From AG-12 sp035531535 (GTDB lineage: Bacteria; Chloroflexota; Dormibacteria; Aeolococcales; Bog-877), in NCBI GenBank assembly GCA_035531535.1, contig DATKSV010000164.1:1-64000 (forward strand): a stretch of 64,000 nt of DNA, in the 5' to 3' direction. Shown piece by piece: positions 42,205 through 50,065 of the stretch. The translations under genes were made by a program, and so were the position numbers. The notes beneath the pieces were generated by a model. The model made no database searches. It was not told the origin of the DNA and worked only from the letters and a program-made list of their open reading frames with translations. Numbering within the stretch: the stretch's first letter is position 1; the number at the start of each line of letters is the position of its first letter.

Positions 42205-42567
42205 TCAGGTTCTTCTGGCCAAGGAGTCGACGGCCGCCTCCACAGCGGCGTGGTGTCGACGCACCATGGCCCGGACCTCCTCAGGCGATTCCGACCCGTG
42301 GACCTCCTCCGCTGCCAACCTATCGAGCACCCACTCGCGAACTAGCTGAGTCGCGCCGGTACCCCGCCGCTGGGCAACGGTGCGGAGTCGAGCGACGGTT
42401 TGACGGTCAAGTCGGGTCGAGAATGTCACGGTCAGCAGACCATTAGGCTCTGGATCGGGCGCGAAGGGAAGTTCTGAGAGGTCGTGTGTCTCCAACCACT
42501 CATCCGCCTCGGCATCATCGCTAAAGCTCGGAATCTCCTGGGCACGCAGCGTGGGTTCAGTCTTCAT
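42205..42567 (-). CDS. BrnA/CopG-type antitoxin
   Basis: A 120-aa protein. The N-terminus IPSFSDDAEADEWLETHDLS matches the toxin-binding segment common in BrnA antitoxins (IPxFxxExEExxFWETHD). The middle VTFSTRLDRQTVARLRTVAQ and ATQLVREWVLDRLAAEE form a ribbon-helix-helix DNA-binding domain. The C-terminal tail (HHAAVEAAVDSLARRT) is longer than in minimal BrnA. The ATG overlaps the upstream toxin gene stop (ATGA), so expression is coupled. It would neutralise the toxin and repress the operon. Confidence 0.8.
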   Translation of the reverse strand: MKTEPTLRAQEIPSFSDDAEADEWLETHDLSELPFAPDPEPNGLLTVTFSTRLDRQTVARLRTVAQRRGTGATQLVREWVLDRLAAEEVHGSESPEEVRAMVRRHHAAVEAAVDSLARRT

Positions 42568-42824
42568 CTGCTCCTCCGGAATCGGCGTCTCTCAGCCTCG
42601 GTCATCGGCCGTGCCGTGATGGGAATCACCAGCCCTCCTCGATGCACGTAGATGGCCACAAGGTAGCGGCCAGCAGCAGAGCGTCCCAAGGCGACCATGG
42701 AACCGGTCCGTCCGCGGGCGAGCAACCGCCCAGGGTCGACGAGCACATCTTCGAATTCTTCGGGACTGACACCATGGCGTGATACGTGCTCCTCAGATTG
42801 CTGACTCCAGGCCACTTCGAGCAC
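42564..42824 (-). CDS. BrnT-type toxin (RNase-like)
   Basis: An 86-aa protein with the BrnT layout: EVAWSQQSEEHVSRHGVSPE (the usual N-terminal KHGVSFEEA region), EDVLVDPGRLLARGRTGS, YLVAIYVHRGGLVIPITARP, and the terminal MTEAERRRFRR, all typical. BrnT toxins are ribonucleases that arrest growth until bound by BrnA. The frame is open to 42878, but a promoter ends right before the GTG at 42824, which I take as the start. Toxin first, antitoxin second, with ATGA overlap, is the normal order. Confidence 0.8.
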   Translation of the reverse strand: MLEVAWSQQSEEHVSRHGVSPEEFEDVLVDPGRLLARGRTGSMVALGRSAAGRYLVAIYVHRGGLVIPITARPMTEAERRRFRRSR

Positions 42825-42830
42825 AGCCGT

Positions 42831-42839
42831 AATGTAGCA
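42831..42839 (-). promoter_or_regulatory. Extended -10 element for the toxin-antitoxin operon
   Basis: Minus strand TGC-TACATT (42839-42831), then six bases, then the GTG start at 42824. If used, transcription would begin on the start codon and the mRNA would be leaderless. No convincing -35 box is seen. Confidence 0.4.
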
Positions 42840-42878
42840 CAGCGGTGCTACGGCGCCGTGCATCGGGCCCTTCCCCAC

Positions 42879-43200
42879 GATGCCTCAGGCGCAGATCCAA
42901 ACGAAGCAACGTGGCTTATGCCTGGGAACCACCCTCACCGGGTGTAGCGGGCGGCGAGTCACCTCGCCTCGCGCCGGACGGGATGGGTCACCCGACTGGA
43001 GTCCAGCACCTGCCACCGCCGACCGTCCGGAAGACCACGTCGGTAGCGGATGACCCACCGGGCTCACCGACGAAACCAACGAGCGCCCAGCCGCTGGCCG
43101 CCCCTGCGAAGGCGCCTAGCCGACAGTCCGGGCCGGATGGGCAGGACGGTCGTGCTACGGGGCGCCAACTGCCTGTCGGCTGCCGGGCCTCTCAGGCTGG
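42879..43200. other. Gap inside the element, no gene seen
   Basis: 322 nt between the toxin gene and the acetyltransferase gene. Plus-strand ORFs here are Pro/Arg/Ser-rich and show no protein-like pattern. I found no RNA gene or clear promoter. Confidence 0.4.
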
Positions 43201-43719
43201 CTAGGGCTCGAGGGGCAGGCGGTACAGCGTCCTGGTTGTCCCGGATCTTTGAAGCTGGCCGTCCGCGGTGAAACCCAACTTCTCCAGTACCCGGATCGAC
43301 GCCAAGTTCGCCGGCTCCGCCGTCGCTACGAGGCTCTCGCTGAGATGACTGTCCCGAGCGAGCTCCGCCAACCGTCGCGCGAGGGCGGTCCCGAGGCCCC
43401 TGCCCCACCACATGGGTCGCAAGGAGAAGGCCACATCGACCTCAGGCCGACCTGGAAGCGTGCGGCACTGGAGGGCAACTCGACCTACCGGCTCGCCACG
43501 AGCGCTCTTGACAAGGTAAATGCCTAACCCATGCCTGTCCCAGTGCTCCAGGTCATAGTTGAGATCGGCTGCCGTGGCGTCGCGATCTCGCACACCACCG
43601 AGAGTCTCCATGACCCGTGGGTCCGAGTCGACTCTCCGCAAATCCTCCAGATCGGTGGACTGGACCCGGCGCGCGACCAACCCTGACACGGTGAACTCTT
43701 CAGGCAACGAGGGACTCAC
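43201..43719 (-). CDS. GNAT-family N-acetyltransferase (RimJ/RimL type)
   Basis: A GNAT protein of about 172 aa. Substrate side: LVARRVQSTDLEDLRRVDSD and YDLEHWDRHGLGIYLVKSA. The acetyl-CoA signature is in LRPMWWGRGLGTALARRLAE (R/Q-x-x-G-x-G/A). The C-terminus NLASIRVLEKLGFTADGQL is the typical end motif. The GTG at 43719 is the chosen start and TTG at 43707 is an alternative. The frame stays open to 43854, which would overlap the lipoprotein gene. The substrate is unknown; transferases of this group act on proteins or small amines. Confidence 0.82.
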   Translation of the reverse strand: MSPSLPEEFTVSGLVARRVQSTDLEDLRRVDSDPRVMETLGGVRDRDATAADLNYDLEHWDRHGLGIYLVKSARGEPVGRVALQCRTLPGRPEVDVAFSLRPMWWGRGLGTALARRLAELARDSHLSESLVATAEPANLASIRVLEKLGFTADGQLQRSGTTRTLYRLPLEP

Positions 43720-43817
43720 CACCTCTTCCGGCTCAGCATCCCAAACTTCAGCGCTCCATCGTAGTCGGACTTGCTCACGCGCCGGTGTTCGGCCACCCGA
43801 GATCCCCAGACTCCGTC

Positions 43818-45824
43818 TCAAACCCCTGGCAGAGAAAGCAGGGTACCCCGCCACATTCGTCCTCCGTCACGGCTCACCCAGAGCACGTTGGCGCCGTCGT
43901 CGCCGACGGCATACAGGTCGCCATTGGCGGCGACAACGAACCTTGCGCCTCGGGCCAACCCCTTCAATCTGTGCTTGGTCTGGAGAGGTGCGGATGTGCT
44001 GCCACTGGCCAGATACATGAATCCTTGCGCGCTTTGGGTGGCGCAAGTGAGCCAGGTAGCTCCGGCTGCGGTGAGGCTGGGATCTTGGCAGCTACTGGGG
44101 ACCGCTCCGACGCGCCAGCGAAGGCCTCCGTCCACCGAGATGGCCATCTCCCCGTGGCAGCCGGCTTCTCCGACAGCTGCCGCAAACGAGCCTGTATACG
44201 CCGCCTGATTGACCGCCATGTTCAGAGTTGCGGTGCGCCGCCACTTCAGCCCTCCGTCGCGGGTCAGATAGACCGTCGTGGGAGTAGGAGCGATCTGGGG
44301 TTTCAGGCACTGTGAGCCAGCCCCGAATACGATTCCACGCGCGGGAGTGGCGAACACGGCCGCGGTAAGTCCCACTGGGCCTGCCTCGGATAGGTGGACT
44401 ACTGTTCCTGGCCCAGACCGTCGGACTGATTCGACCGACACGGATTCTCCGTCCAGGGTGACGACGTTCGGCGGAGCATAGCCAGCGACGGACGCCGGTC
44501 CGACGTAAACCCACGTGTGGCCACCGTTCGGGGAGGTGTACGTCCCGGCTGAAGTTGACAGGACCAGGGATCCCGACTGGAAGGAGAGCGCCGCGATGCC
44601 GACCGCTCCGAGTCCGGGAAGTGTGCTCCACTCTTGGCCACCGTCGTAACTGACGTTGATCTGAGGATCCCGGAAGTCGACCACCCACAGGTCCTCGCTG
44701 CCGACAGCGCTGACCGCCGTCGCCATCTGCGCTGTGCGGTGAAGCGAACGCCCCCGGTCGGCGGTCGTGTAGACGTGCCCTCCGCAAGGACCGTTGGCGC
44801 CCGGGTCGCACCCCCCGGTGATCAGGGTTCCGAGCTTGCTCGTGGTGAAGTGGATCCCGACGATCGGCGAGGAGATCTGGCTGGGCGTGGTCTGCTCCGA
44901 CTCTATCGACCAAGAGGCCCCCCCGTCCGTGGTGCCGAGCAGAACACGCCCCGGAGGTTGGGAGAAGCTGGGCAGCTGCCCTCCTCCGGCGAATCCGATC
45001 CGCGAGTTCAGGAACTGCACCGAATACAAAGGCGCCGGACTGCACGATCCGAGCAGCATGCTCCACCGTGAGCCTGCGTCCGTGCTCTCCCAGACCGCGC
45101 CATCGCAGGTCTTTGTCGCCTTGGTGACCGAGCCGGTGGCGAAAACGGTGGAGTGGGACATGGCGCTGACTCCGTCGGTGGATGTGCCCCCCGGGAGATG
45201 GACCGTGGTCCAACTGGCACCCCCATCCCTGCTCACCACCAGGGGCTGCGGGACGGACCCGGTGTATGAGGGCGCGGTGCTGGCGAATGCCAGGGTTGAG
45301 GACACCCAATCGACCGCCGCCGTGCCCCAGCCGCCATACGAGTTCGGTACGCTCGGGTGGACAACCCTCCAGTTACCGCCACCCGCCTCTCCCAAGAGCA
45401 GCACTGGGGACCCGGATTCGCTCCCGGGGCCCGTGGTCGGGTACTGCATACCTGTGGCCTCAACCTGTGAGCCGGTGACTCCCATCCACCCCAGGTACAC
45501 CCCAGGCTCGCGCCAAACGGTCTGCCACGAGCGGCCTGAGTCAGCCGTCACCGAGATCATGGCCGTCCCAGCCATAACCACGCCCCTGGAAGCCGAGGTG
45601 GGATACCCCGTGTTCGATGCCACGAAGCCACGTTGAGCGGTGACCAGGGCAACGCCGACGGGCGTGCCTCGGTCAGGTGGGGTCCGAACGGCCGGGAGCG
45701 AGATTGGGAACGCGGCACCGCTCGAACCTGGGCGGTGAGATGCCGCCGCAGCGCACCCGGAGAGTGCCCCTACCAGCAGGCATCCCGCACCGATCGCGGC
45801 CACCGCCGCCGGTCTAGGACTCAT
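43818..45824 (-). CDS. Large lipoprotein with BNR/sialidase-like beta-propeller repeats
   Basis: A 668-aa exported protein. The signal peptide ends in a lipobox: PAAVAAIGAGCLLVGALSGC, so Cys at about residue 25 would be lipidated. The mature part carries many BNR-like units of the form S-x-D-x-G-x-x-W, for example SVTADSGRSWQTV, VVSRDGGASWTTV, GTTDGGASWSIE and VYLTRDGGLKWRR, spaced for one or two beta-propellers. Such proteins sit on the cell surface; enzymatic activity is not evident. A relative lies at 63149-64000. The upstream extension to 46223 lacks similarity and is ignored. Confidence 0.85.
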   Translation of the reverse strand: MSPRPAAVAAIGAGCLLVGALSGCAAAASHRPGSSGAAFPISLPAVRTPPDRGTPVGVALVTAQRGFVASNTGYPTSASRGVVMAGTAMISVTADSGRSWQTVWREPGVYLGWMGVTGSQVEATGMQYPTTGPGSESGSPVLLLGEAGGGNWRVVHPSVPNSYGGWGTAAVDWVSSTLAFASTAPSYTGSVPQPLVVSRDGGASWTTVHLPGGTSTDGVSAMSHSTVFATGSVTKATKTCDGAVWESTDAGSRWSMLLGSCSPAPLYSVQFLNSRIGFAGGGQLPSFSQPPGRVLLGTTDGGASWSIESEQTTPSQISSPIVGIHFTTSKLGTLITGGCDPGANGPCGGHVYTTADRGRSLHRTAQMATAVSAVGSEDLWVVDFRDPQINVSYDGGQEWSTLPGLGAVGIAALSFQSGSLVLSTSAGTYTSPNGGHTWVYVGPASVAGYAPPNVVTLDGESVSVESVRRSGPGTVVHLSEAGPVGLTAAVFATPARGIVFGAGSQCLKPQIAPTPTTVYLTRDGGLKWRRTATLNMAVNQAAYTGSFAAAVGEAGCHGEMAISVDGGLRWRVGAVPSSCQDPSLTAAGATWLTCATQSAQGFMYLASGSTSAPLQTKHRLKGLARGARFVVAANGDLYAVGDDGANVLWVSRDGGRMWRGTLLSLPGV

Positions 45825-46518
45825 ATCCCCATTCAACGACGGCGATCTGGCCACGGTTATCCCGGCATGGCAGAGGCGTCGGCTGGCAAGCGCGCCCTCC
45901 TCCGGCATCTGTGGGGCGCGCGCCCGGAGGACGGCGAACGGGCAATAGCACCTGCCACCGCGCTCAGCTCGAGGCACCGGGAGTCCGCCACTTGTTCCGG
46001 TGCGGCCCAGGCGCTCAAGACGCCACTCAGGCGTCATTGAGCGCCTGGGATGGCACCTGTCATCGGGGGCAGGATGAGGTCGAGCATGAGCGCGGTGGCA
46101 GGACAGTCTTAGGGCGGTGCCGCTCGGACGAGCCGGGACCAGCCCCGGGGTACTGGCGGCCCGGCCCGCGCCCCGCCGATGGCCGAGTGTACCCCACGAG
46201 TGCCTGTAACACCGTGGGGTCAAAATACATGCGCCGATCTCGGGCTGATCTCGGATGGGAACTATCCGCGCTCAGGAGGCCTCTCGGCCCCTCAGACCTG
46301 TCGGCACAGCGTGGGCGCCCCATCTGGGCAGCCTCGCCGGACATCCACTGCGATGGTGCGGTCTGAAAGTCTCCCGGGAGCGTGTCCTATCTGGCCGGCG
46401 CGGGCGGCGACGGCGGCCAGTGAGGTGATTCGCCTGTCTTCGTGTGCCCAGGTCGCCATCTCACCTCCACGGTCCCCTCTCGGCCCGCCTCACATCGACC
46501 GTCTCGGGTCCAGACCCC
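45825..46518. other. Gap inside the element between lipoprotein and integrase
   Basis: Roughly 690 nt upstream of two divergent genes. ORFs on both strands look like antisense or random high-GC frames. It contains the long hairpin at 46006-46049 and one TGGGGTCA at 46215-46222. It probably carries the promoters of both flanking genes, but I see no convincing box. Confidence 0.45.
46006..46049. repeat. Long near-perfect hairpin
   Basis: The left arm at 46006-46024 pairs with the right arm at 46030-46049 across the loop ACTCA, with a single bulged A at 46036. The arms are 19 bp and GC-rich. No T-run follows on either strand, so it is not a standard terminator. It could be a cruciform, a folded single-strand site, or part of an RNA. 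Confidence 0.6.
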
Positions 46519-47742
46519 GTGGATAGGCGCGGCAACGGCGAGGGCACTGTGCGGCGGCGCGCCGATGGCCGCTGGGAGGGCAGGCTGGCCCTGGTAGTGG
46601 ATGGCCGGATGGTCAGGAGAAGTTGCTACGGGCGCACGCGGGCGGAGGTTCTGCAGCGACTCCGCATCACAGCCCAGAAACTCCGGTCTGGGCTGGCAGC
46701 ACCCGAATCCAGCCCGACCTTGGGCCACTACCTCCAGGAGTGGCTCCACGGCCAACGGTCATCCCTCCGCCCGGCGACCGTCAGCCTCTACGAAATGGTC
46801 GTCCGACGCCACCTGCAGCCCGAGATGGGCTCCGTCCGCCTTGACCGCCTGACCGTGGCCCAGGTCCAAGGAATGCTGAGCCGGCTCTCAGAGAAAGGGC
46901 TGGCCCCGCGCAGCGTCGGTCATGTCCGGGCAGTTCTCCGCTCGGCCCTGAACGAGGCCATGCGCCAAGAGCTGGTGCCCAGGAACGTGGCCAGCCTGGC
47001 CCGCCCGCCCAGACCCCCGCAGCGCGTCATCGAGCCGTTCACGCCTGAGGAGTGCTCCTTGATCCTCGGATGCGCGCCAAGGTTCGACCTCCTGGCCGTG
47101 CTGGCGATCGCAGTGGGGATGGGACTGCGCCAGGGTGAGATCCTCGGCCTTCGGTGGCAGGACATCGATCTGGAGCGCAGAACACTGAAGGTGCAGCGGG
47201 CACTCCAGCGGGTCGACGGCCGTAGCCAGCTGGTGGACCCCAAGACCTCCAGGAGTCGGCGTACCCTGCCGATACCGTCCTTGGTCCACTCGGCGCTGCT
47301 GCAGCAGCGCTCGGACCAGGATGCCGCCCGCGAGCTGGCCGGAGCGCTTTGGGAGGAGGAGATCCCCGGTCTCATCTTCACCACCGCGTTGGGCCGACCA
47401 CGCTGCGGGACGGCCGTCACCCACACCTTTCACCGGCTGCTGGCGGAGGCCGGCGTGCGCCAGCGGACATTCCACACCCTCCGCCACTCGGCAGCCACCC
47501 TCATGCTGGCCGGTGGCGTCGACCTGAAGACCGTGAGCACCATGCTGGGGCACAGCCAGATCGGGCTCACGGCTGACACCTACGCCAGCGTGCTGCCCGG
47601 CCTGCAGCGCGAGGCAGCCGCCAGGATGGACGCCATCCTGGCCACGCCAGCAACTCCAACCGACTCCTCCACAACTGGGGTCAAAACTGGGGTCAACGAG
47701 ACCGCAGCTACATCCAAGGCCCTGAAATGGGAACGAATCTGA
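46519..47742 (+). CDS. int: Tyrosine recombinase (element integrase)
   Basis: A phage-type integrase of 407 aa from the GTG at 46519. The N-terminus RRGNGEGTVRRRADGRWEGR is an arm-binding AP2-like domain. A SAM-like core-binding domain follows (LGHYLQEWLHGQRSSLRPAT). The catalytic domain has Arg in MGLRQGEILGLRWQDID, HTLRHSAATLML (HxxR), LGHSQIGLTADTYASV (His and the nucleophile Tyr). The last codons contain TGVKTGVN, encoded by the TGGGGTCA repeats. It ends 11 nt before the right att copy, as expected. The start is uncertain because the frame is open to 46444. Confidence 0.94.
   Translation: MDRRGNGEGTVRRRADGRWEGRLALVVDGRMVRRSCYGRTRAEVLQRLRITAQKLRSGLAAPESSPTLGHYLQEWLHGQRSSLRPATVSLYEMVVRRHLQPEMGSVRLDRLTVAQVQGMLSRLSEKGLAPRSVGHVRAVLRSALNEAMRQELVPRNVASLARPPRPPQRVIEPFTPEECSLILGCAPRFDLLAVLAIAVGMGLRQGEILGLRWQDIDLERRTLKVQRALQRVDGRSQLVDPKTSRSRRTLPIPSLVHSALLQQRSDQDAARELAGALWEEEIPGLIFTTALGRPRCGTAVTHTFHRLLAEAGVRQRTFHTLRHSAATLMLAGGVDLKTVSTMLGHSQIGLTADTYASVLPGLQREAAARMDAILATPATPTDSSTTGVKTGVNETAATSKALKWERI
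47676..47696 (+). repeat. TGGGGTCA direct repeat pair near the right end (candidate arm sites)
   Basis: TGGGGTCA at 47676-47683 and 47689-47696, inside the 3' end of the integrase gene and 57 nt from the right att copy. The pair matches the one at 42008-42027 with a 13- rather than 12-nt period. Confidence 0.5.
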
Positions 47743-47752
47743 TCTCAAAAAG

Positions 47753-47827
47753 TGGAGCCGACGGTCAGATTCGAACTGACGGCCAGCTGTTTACAAAACA
47801 GCTGCTCTACCACTGAGCTACGTCGGC
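47753..47827 (-). tRNA. tRNA-Thr (TGT anticodon), with encoded CCA
   Basis: Minus-strand cloverleaf: acceptor GCCGACG with CGTCGGC, D arm GCTC/GAGC, anticodon stem GCTGT/ACAGC with loop TTTGTAA (anticodon TGT), and T arm GTCAG-TTCGAAT-CTGAC. Discriminator T and CCA are encoded (47755-47753). It is the integration target of the adjacent element; because the repeat restores its 3' half, the tRNA remains intact. Confidence 0.95.
47754..47797. repeat. Right attachment-site copy, within tRNA-Thr
   Basis: The second copy of the 44-bp repeat, embedded in the intact tRNA-Thr gene. Crossover probably occurs in or near the anticodon-loop end of this segment. Confidence 0.88.
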
Positions 47828-47868
47828 CAGGCCAGCCCAGTATAGAAATCCCTGCAGCCGCCCTACGG

Positions 47869-48627
47869 TCAGTGGGGAGGGAAGCCGAATTCTCGCTGTC
47901 GGGCCACCTCATAAAGGAGGATCGATCCAGCCACCGCTGCGTTGAGCGAGGCCACCATGCCTCCCATGGGGATGGAGACCAGCTGGTCGCAGCGCCGCCT
48001 GGTCAGCTGGCGCAGGCCATCCCCCTCAGATCCGACCACTATGGCCAATGGTTGGCGAAGGTCGGCCAGGTCGCTCCGGATGCTGCCCTCCTGGTCGAGC
48101 CCGACCACCAGCAGGCCGGCGTCGGCCAGCTCCTGCAGCGTCTGGGCCAGATTGACGACCCGCACCAGCTGAAGGTGCTCAAGCGCCCCCGCGCTGGCCT
48201 TCACCGCGGCGGCCGAGGCGGGAGCGGTGCGATGTTTTGGTAGCACCATCGCATGCACTCCCAGAGCCTCGGCGGTCCGAGCCAATGAGCCCAGGTTCTG
48301 TGGATCCTGGACGCCATCAAGGCAGAGCACCAGAGGCGGCCAGGTTGAGCTCGCCTCGGTAATCAGCCGCCGCAGGAACTCCATTCCGGGCAGCTGCCGG
48401 ACATCAAAGTACGCGGCGATGCCCTGGTGATGCTCGGTGTGTGCCACATCACCTAGCTGCGATCTCGGAACGACCTGGGGACTAACCCCCGCCACCCGAG
48501 CCGCGCTCACGATCTCGGCGACTCGCGGGTCCTGAGAGAGCTCCGGTGCCAGAAGTAGGCGGCGTAGGCGACGACCGGCTCGCAGCGCCTCCAGGACCGG
48601 ATTACGTCCGTACAGGACCTCCGGCAT
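47869..48627 (-). CDS. rlmB: 23S rRNA (guanosine2251-2'-O)-methyltransferase-like
   Basis: A 252-aa SPOUT/TrmH-family enzyme. The N-terminal substrate-binding domain starts VLYGRNPVLEALRAGRRLRR. The catalytic knot has LVLCLDGVQDPQNLGSLART, AIVVGSEGDGLRQLTRRRCD and VSIPMGGMVASLNAAVAGSI. The order cysS-rlmB is common and supports RlmB over other TrmH members. One-base overlap with cysS (TGATG). Confidence 0.94.
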   Translation of the reverse strand: MPEVLYGRNPVLEALRAGRRLRRLLLAPELSQDPRVAEIVSAARVAGVSPQVVPRSQLGDVAHTEHHQGIAAYFDVRQLPGMEFLRRLITEASSTWPPLVLCLDGVQDPQNLGSLARTAEALGVHAMVLPKHRTAPASAAAVKASAGALEHLQLVRVVNLAQTLQELADAGLLVVGLDQEGSIRSDLADLRQPLAIVVGSEGDGLRQLTRRRCDQLVSIPMGGMVASLNAAVAGSILLYEVARQREFGFPPH

Positions 48628-50063
48628 CAGAGGCGATGCCAGCGACTTCCGTCCTTGGTGTCCTCCACCTGGATGCCCAGCTCCAGAAGCTGATCCCGCA
48701 GCAGATCTGAGCGGGCGAAGTCGCGATCGCGACGAGCCTGGGCCCGACCCTCCAGCAACTCAGTCTCGGCCTCAGTCAGATGGTCTTCCACCGCCGCCCG
48801 GCGTTCGATCACACCCAGGCGACTGTCGACCGCGCGCAGCACCTGGAGCGCGGCCTCGCAGCCGCCTCCTCCAGCCTGCCCCAGGTCGAGGAGCCGATTG
48901 CCATCTCTGAGCAGGTCAAAGATGGCGGCTATGCCATCTGGCAAGTTGAGATCATCGTCCAGAGCAGCCTCGAATAGGCCCTGCGCCCGCTGGGCTGCCG
49001 CCACCAGCGGATCCCCTGCACTCTCGCTAGGGAGGGTCAGCGTCAGGCCCTGGTGGCATCTCCGCCAGAAGTTGGACAAGCGCTCGACATCCTTCTCCGC
49101 CGCGGTCAGCCACTCCTCCTGGAACTGGAGGCGGCGGCGGTAGTGGGCGCCGGTCAAGAGGAGATAGCGCACCGCCAGGGGATCGTGCCCACGCTCCATC
49201 AGAGCCGACAGGGTCACGAAATTCCCGAGCGACTTCGCCATCTTTCCCCCCGCCACAACCAGGTGCTCGGGGTGGAACCAGTATTTGACAAAGACCTTAC
49301 CGGTGGCGGCCTCCGATTGAGCTATCTCATTCTCGTGGTGGGGGAACTTGTTGTCGACGCCCCCACAGTGGAGGTCGAACGACTCGCCTAGCTTGTCCAT
49401 TGACATAGCCGAGCACTCGATATGCCACCCCGGCCTGCCCCAGCCGAATGGCGACGTCCACGACGCCACCTCACCCGGCTGCCCCTTCTTCCAGAGCACA
49501 AAGTCCCGGACCGCCTCCTTGGACTCGTACTCGTCGGCATCGATGCGCCCGCTGGCACCCGCGACCAACCCCTCGATGTCGAGGTGAGAGAGCCGCCCAT
49601 AGTCGGGAAACGAGCTGAGCCTGAAGTACACAGAGCCCTCGCTCACGTAGGCGTGGCCGCTTTCGATCAGCCGCTGAATCAGGGTGATCATCTGCGGGAT
49701 GTATTCCGTAGCCCTAGGGTGAAAGGCAGCGGCCTCGACTCCCAGCAGGTCGAGGTCCCGCAGGAACGCGTCCAGGTGGGGCTGGGTGAATTCGGCCAGG
49801 CTGAGCTGGGCTGCGGTGGCCTTGGTGATGATCTTGTCATCGACATCCGTGATGTTCATCACCTGGGTGACCTGCAGACCGTGCGCCTCGAGCTGCCGGC
49901 GGAGCAAGTCCTCGGCCAGATAGGTGCGCAGATTGCCAATGTGGGCTCGATCGTGGACCGTGGGACCACAGGTGTACATGCCCACCCGACCCGGATGCAG
50001 GGGCACAAAAGGCTCCACCGTGCCGCTGATGGTGTTGTAGAGGCGAAAACTCACGACCACCAA
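48627..50063 (-). CDS. cysS: Cysteinyl-tRNA synthetase
   Basis: A 478-aa class I enzyme: GMYTCGPTVHDRAHIGNLRT (zinc Cys and the HIGH motif as HIGN), GRPGWHIECSAMS, DLHCGGVDNKFPHHENEIAQ, and KMAKSLGNFVTLS (KMSKS loop). The C-terminus ends with the SWHRL-like tail. It starts at TTG 50063 or GTG 50054, 3-12 nt after ispF. Pairing with ispDF is common. Confidence 0.96.
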   Translation of the reverse strand: MVVVSFRLYNTISGTVEPFVPLHPGRVGMYTCGPTVHDRAHIGNLRTYLAEDLLRRQLEAHGLQVTQVMNITDVDDKIITKATAAQLSLAEFTQPHLDAFLRDLDLLGVEAAAFHPRATEYIPQMITLIQRLIESGHAYVSEGSVYFRLSSFPDYGRLSHLDIEGLVAGASGRIDADEYESKEAVRDFVLWKKGQPGEVASWTSPFGWGRPGWHIECSAMSMDKLGESFDLHCGGVDNKFPHHENEIAQSEAATGKVFVKYWFHPEHLVVAGGKMAKSLGNFVTLSALMERGHDPLAVRYLLLTGAHYRRRLQFQEEWLTAAEKDVERLSNFWRRCHQGLTLTLPSESAGDPLVAAAQRAQGLFEAALDDDLNLPDGIAAIFDLLRDGNRLLDLGQAGGGGCEAALQVLRAVDSRLGVIERRAAVEDHLTEAETELLEGRAQARRDRDFARSDLLRDQLLELGIQVEDTKDGSRWHRL

Positions 50064-50065
50064 TG

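Larger units (their letters stand above)
41858..47797. mobile_element. Integrative element in tRNA-Thr(TGT), about 5.9 kb
   Basis: The element is delimited by the perfect 44-bp direct repeat, with a tyrosine recombinase gene ending 11 nt before the right copy. Cargo is, left to right: palindrome cluster, BrnA/BrnT-type pair, GNAT acetyltransferase, BNR-repeat lipoprotein, hairpin region, integrase. All cargo is on the minus strand and the integrase is on the plus strand. No replication, conjugation or phage structural gene is present, so it is either a minimal island mobilised by others or a deletion derivative. Confidence 0.85.

Noticed and set aside
45825..46223. 133-residue N-terminal extension of the lipoprotein gene
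   Set aside because: It would bury the signal peptide and lipobox; the sequence is Arg/Pro/Cys-rich without similarity.
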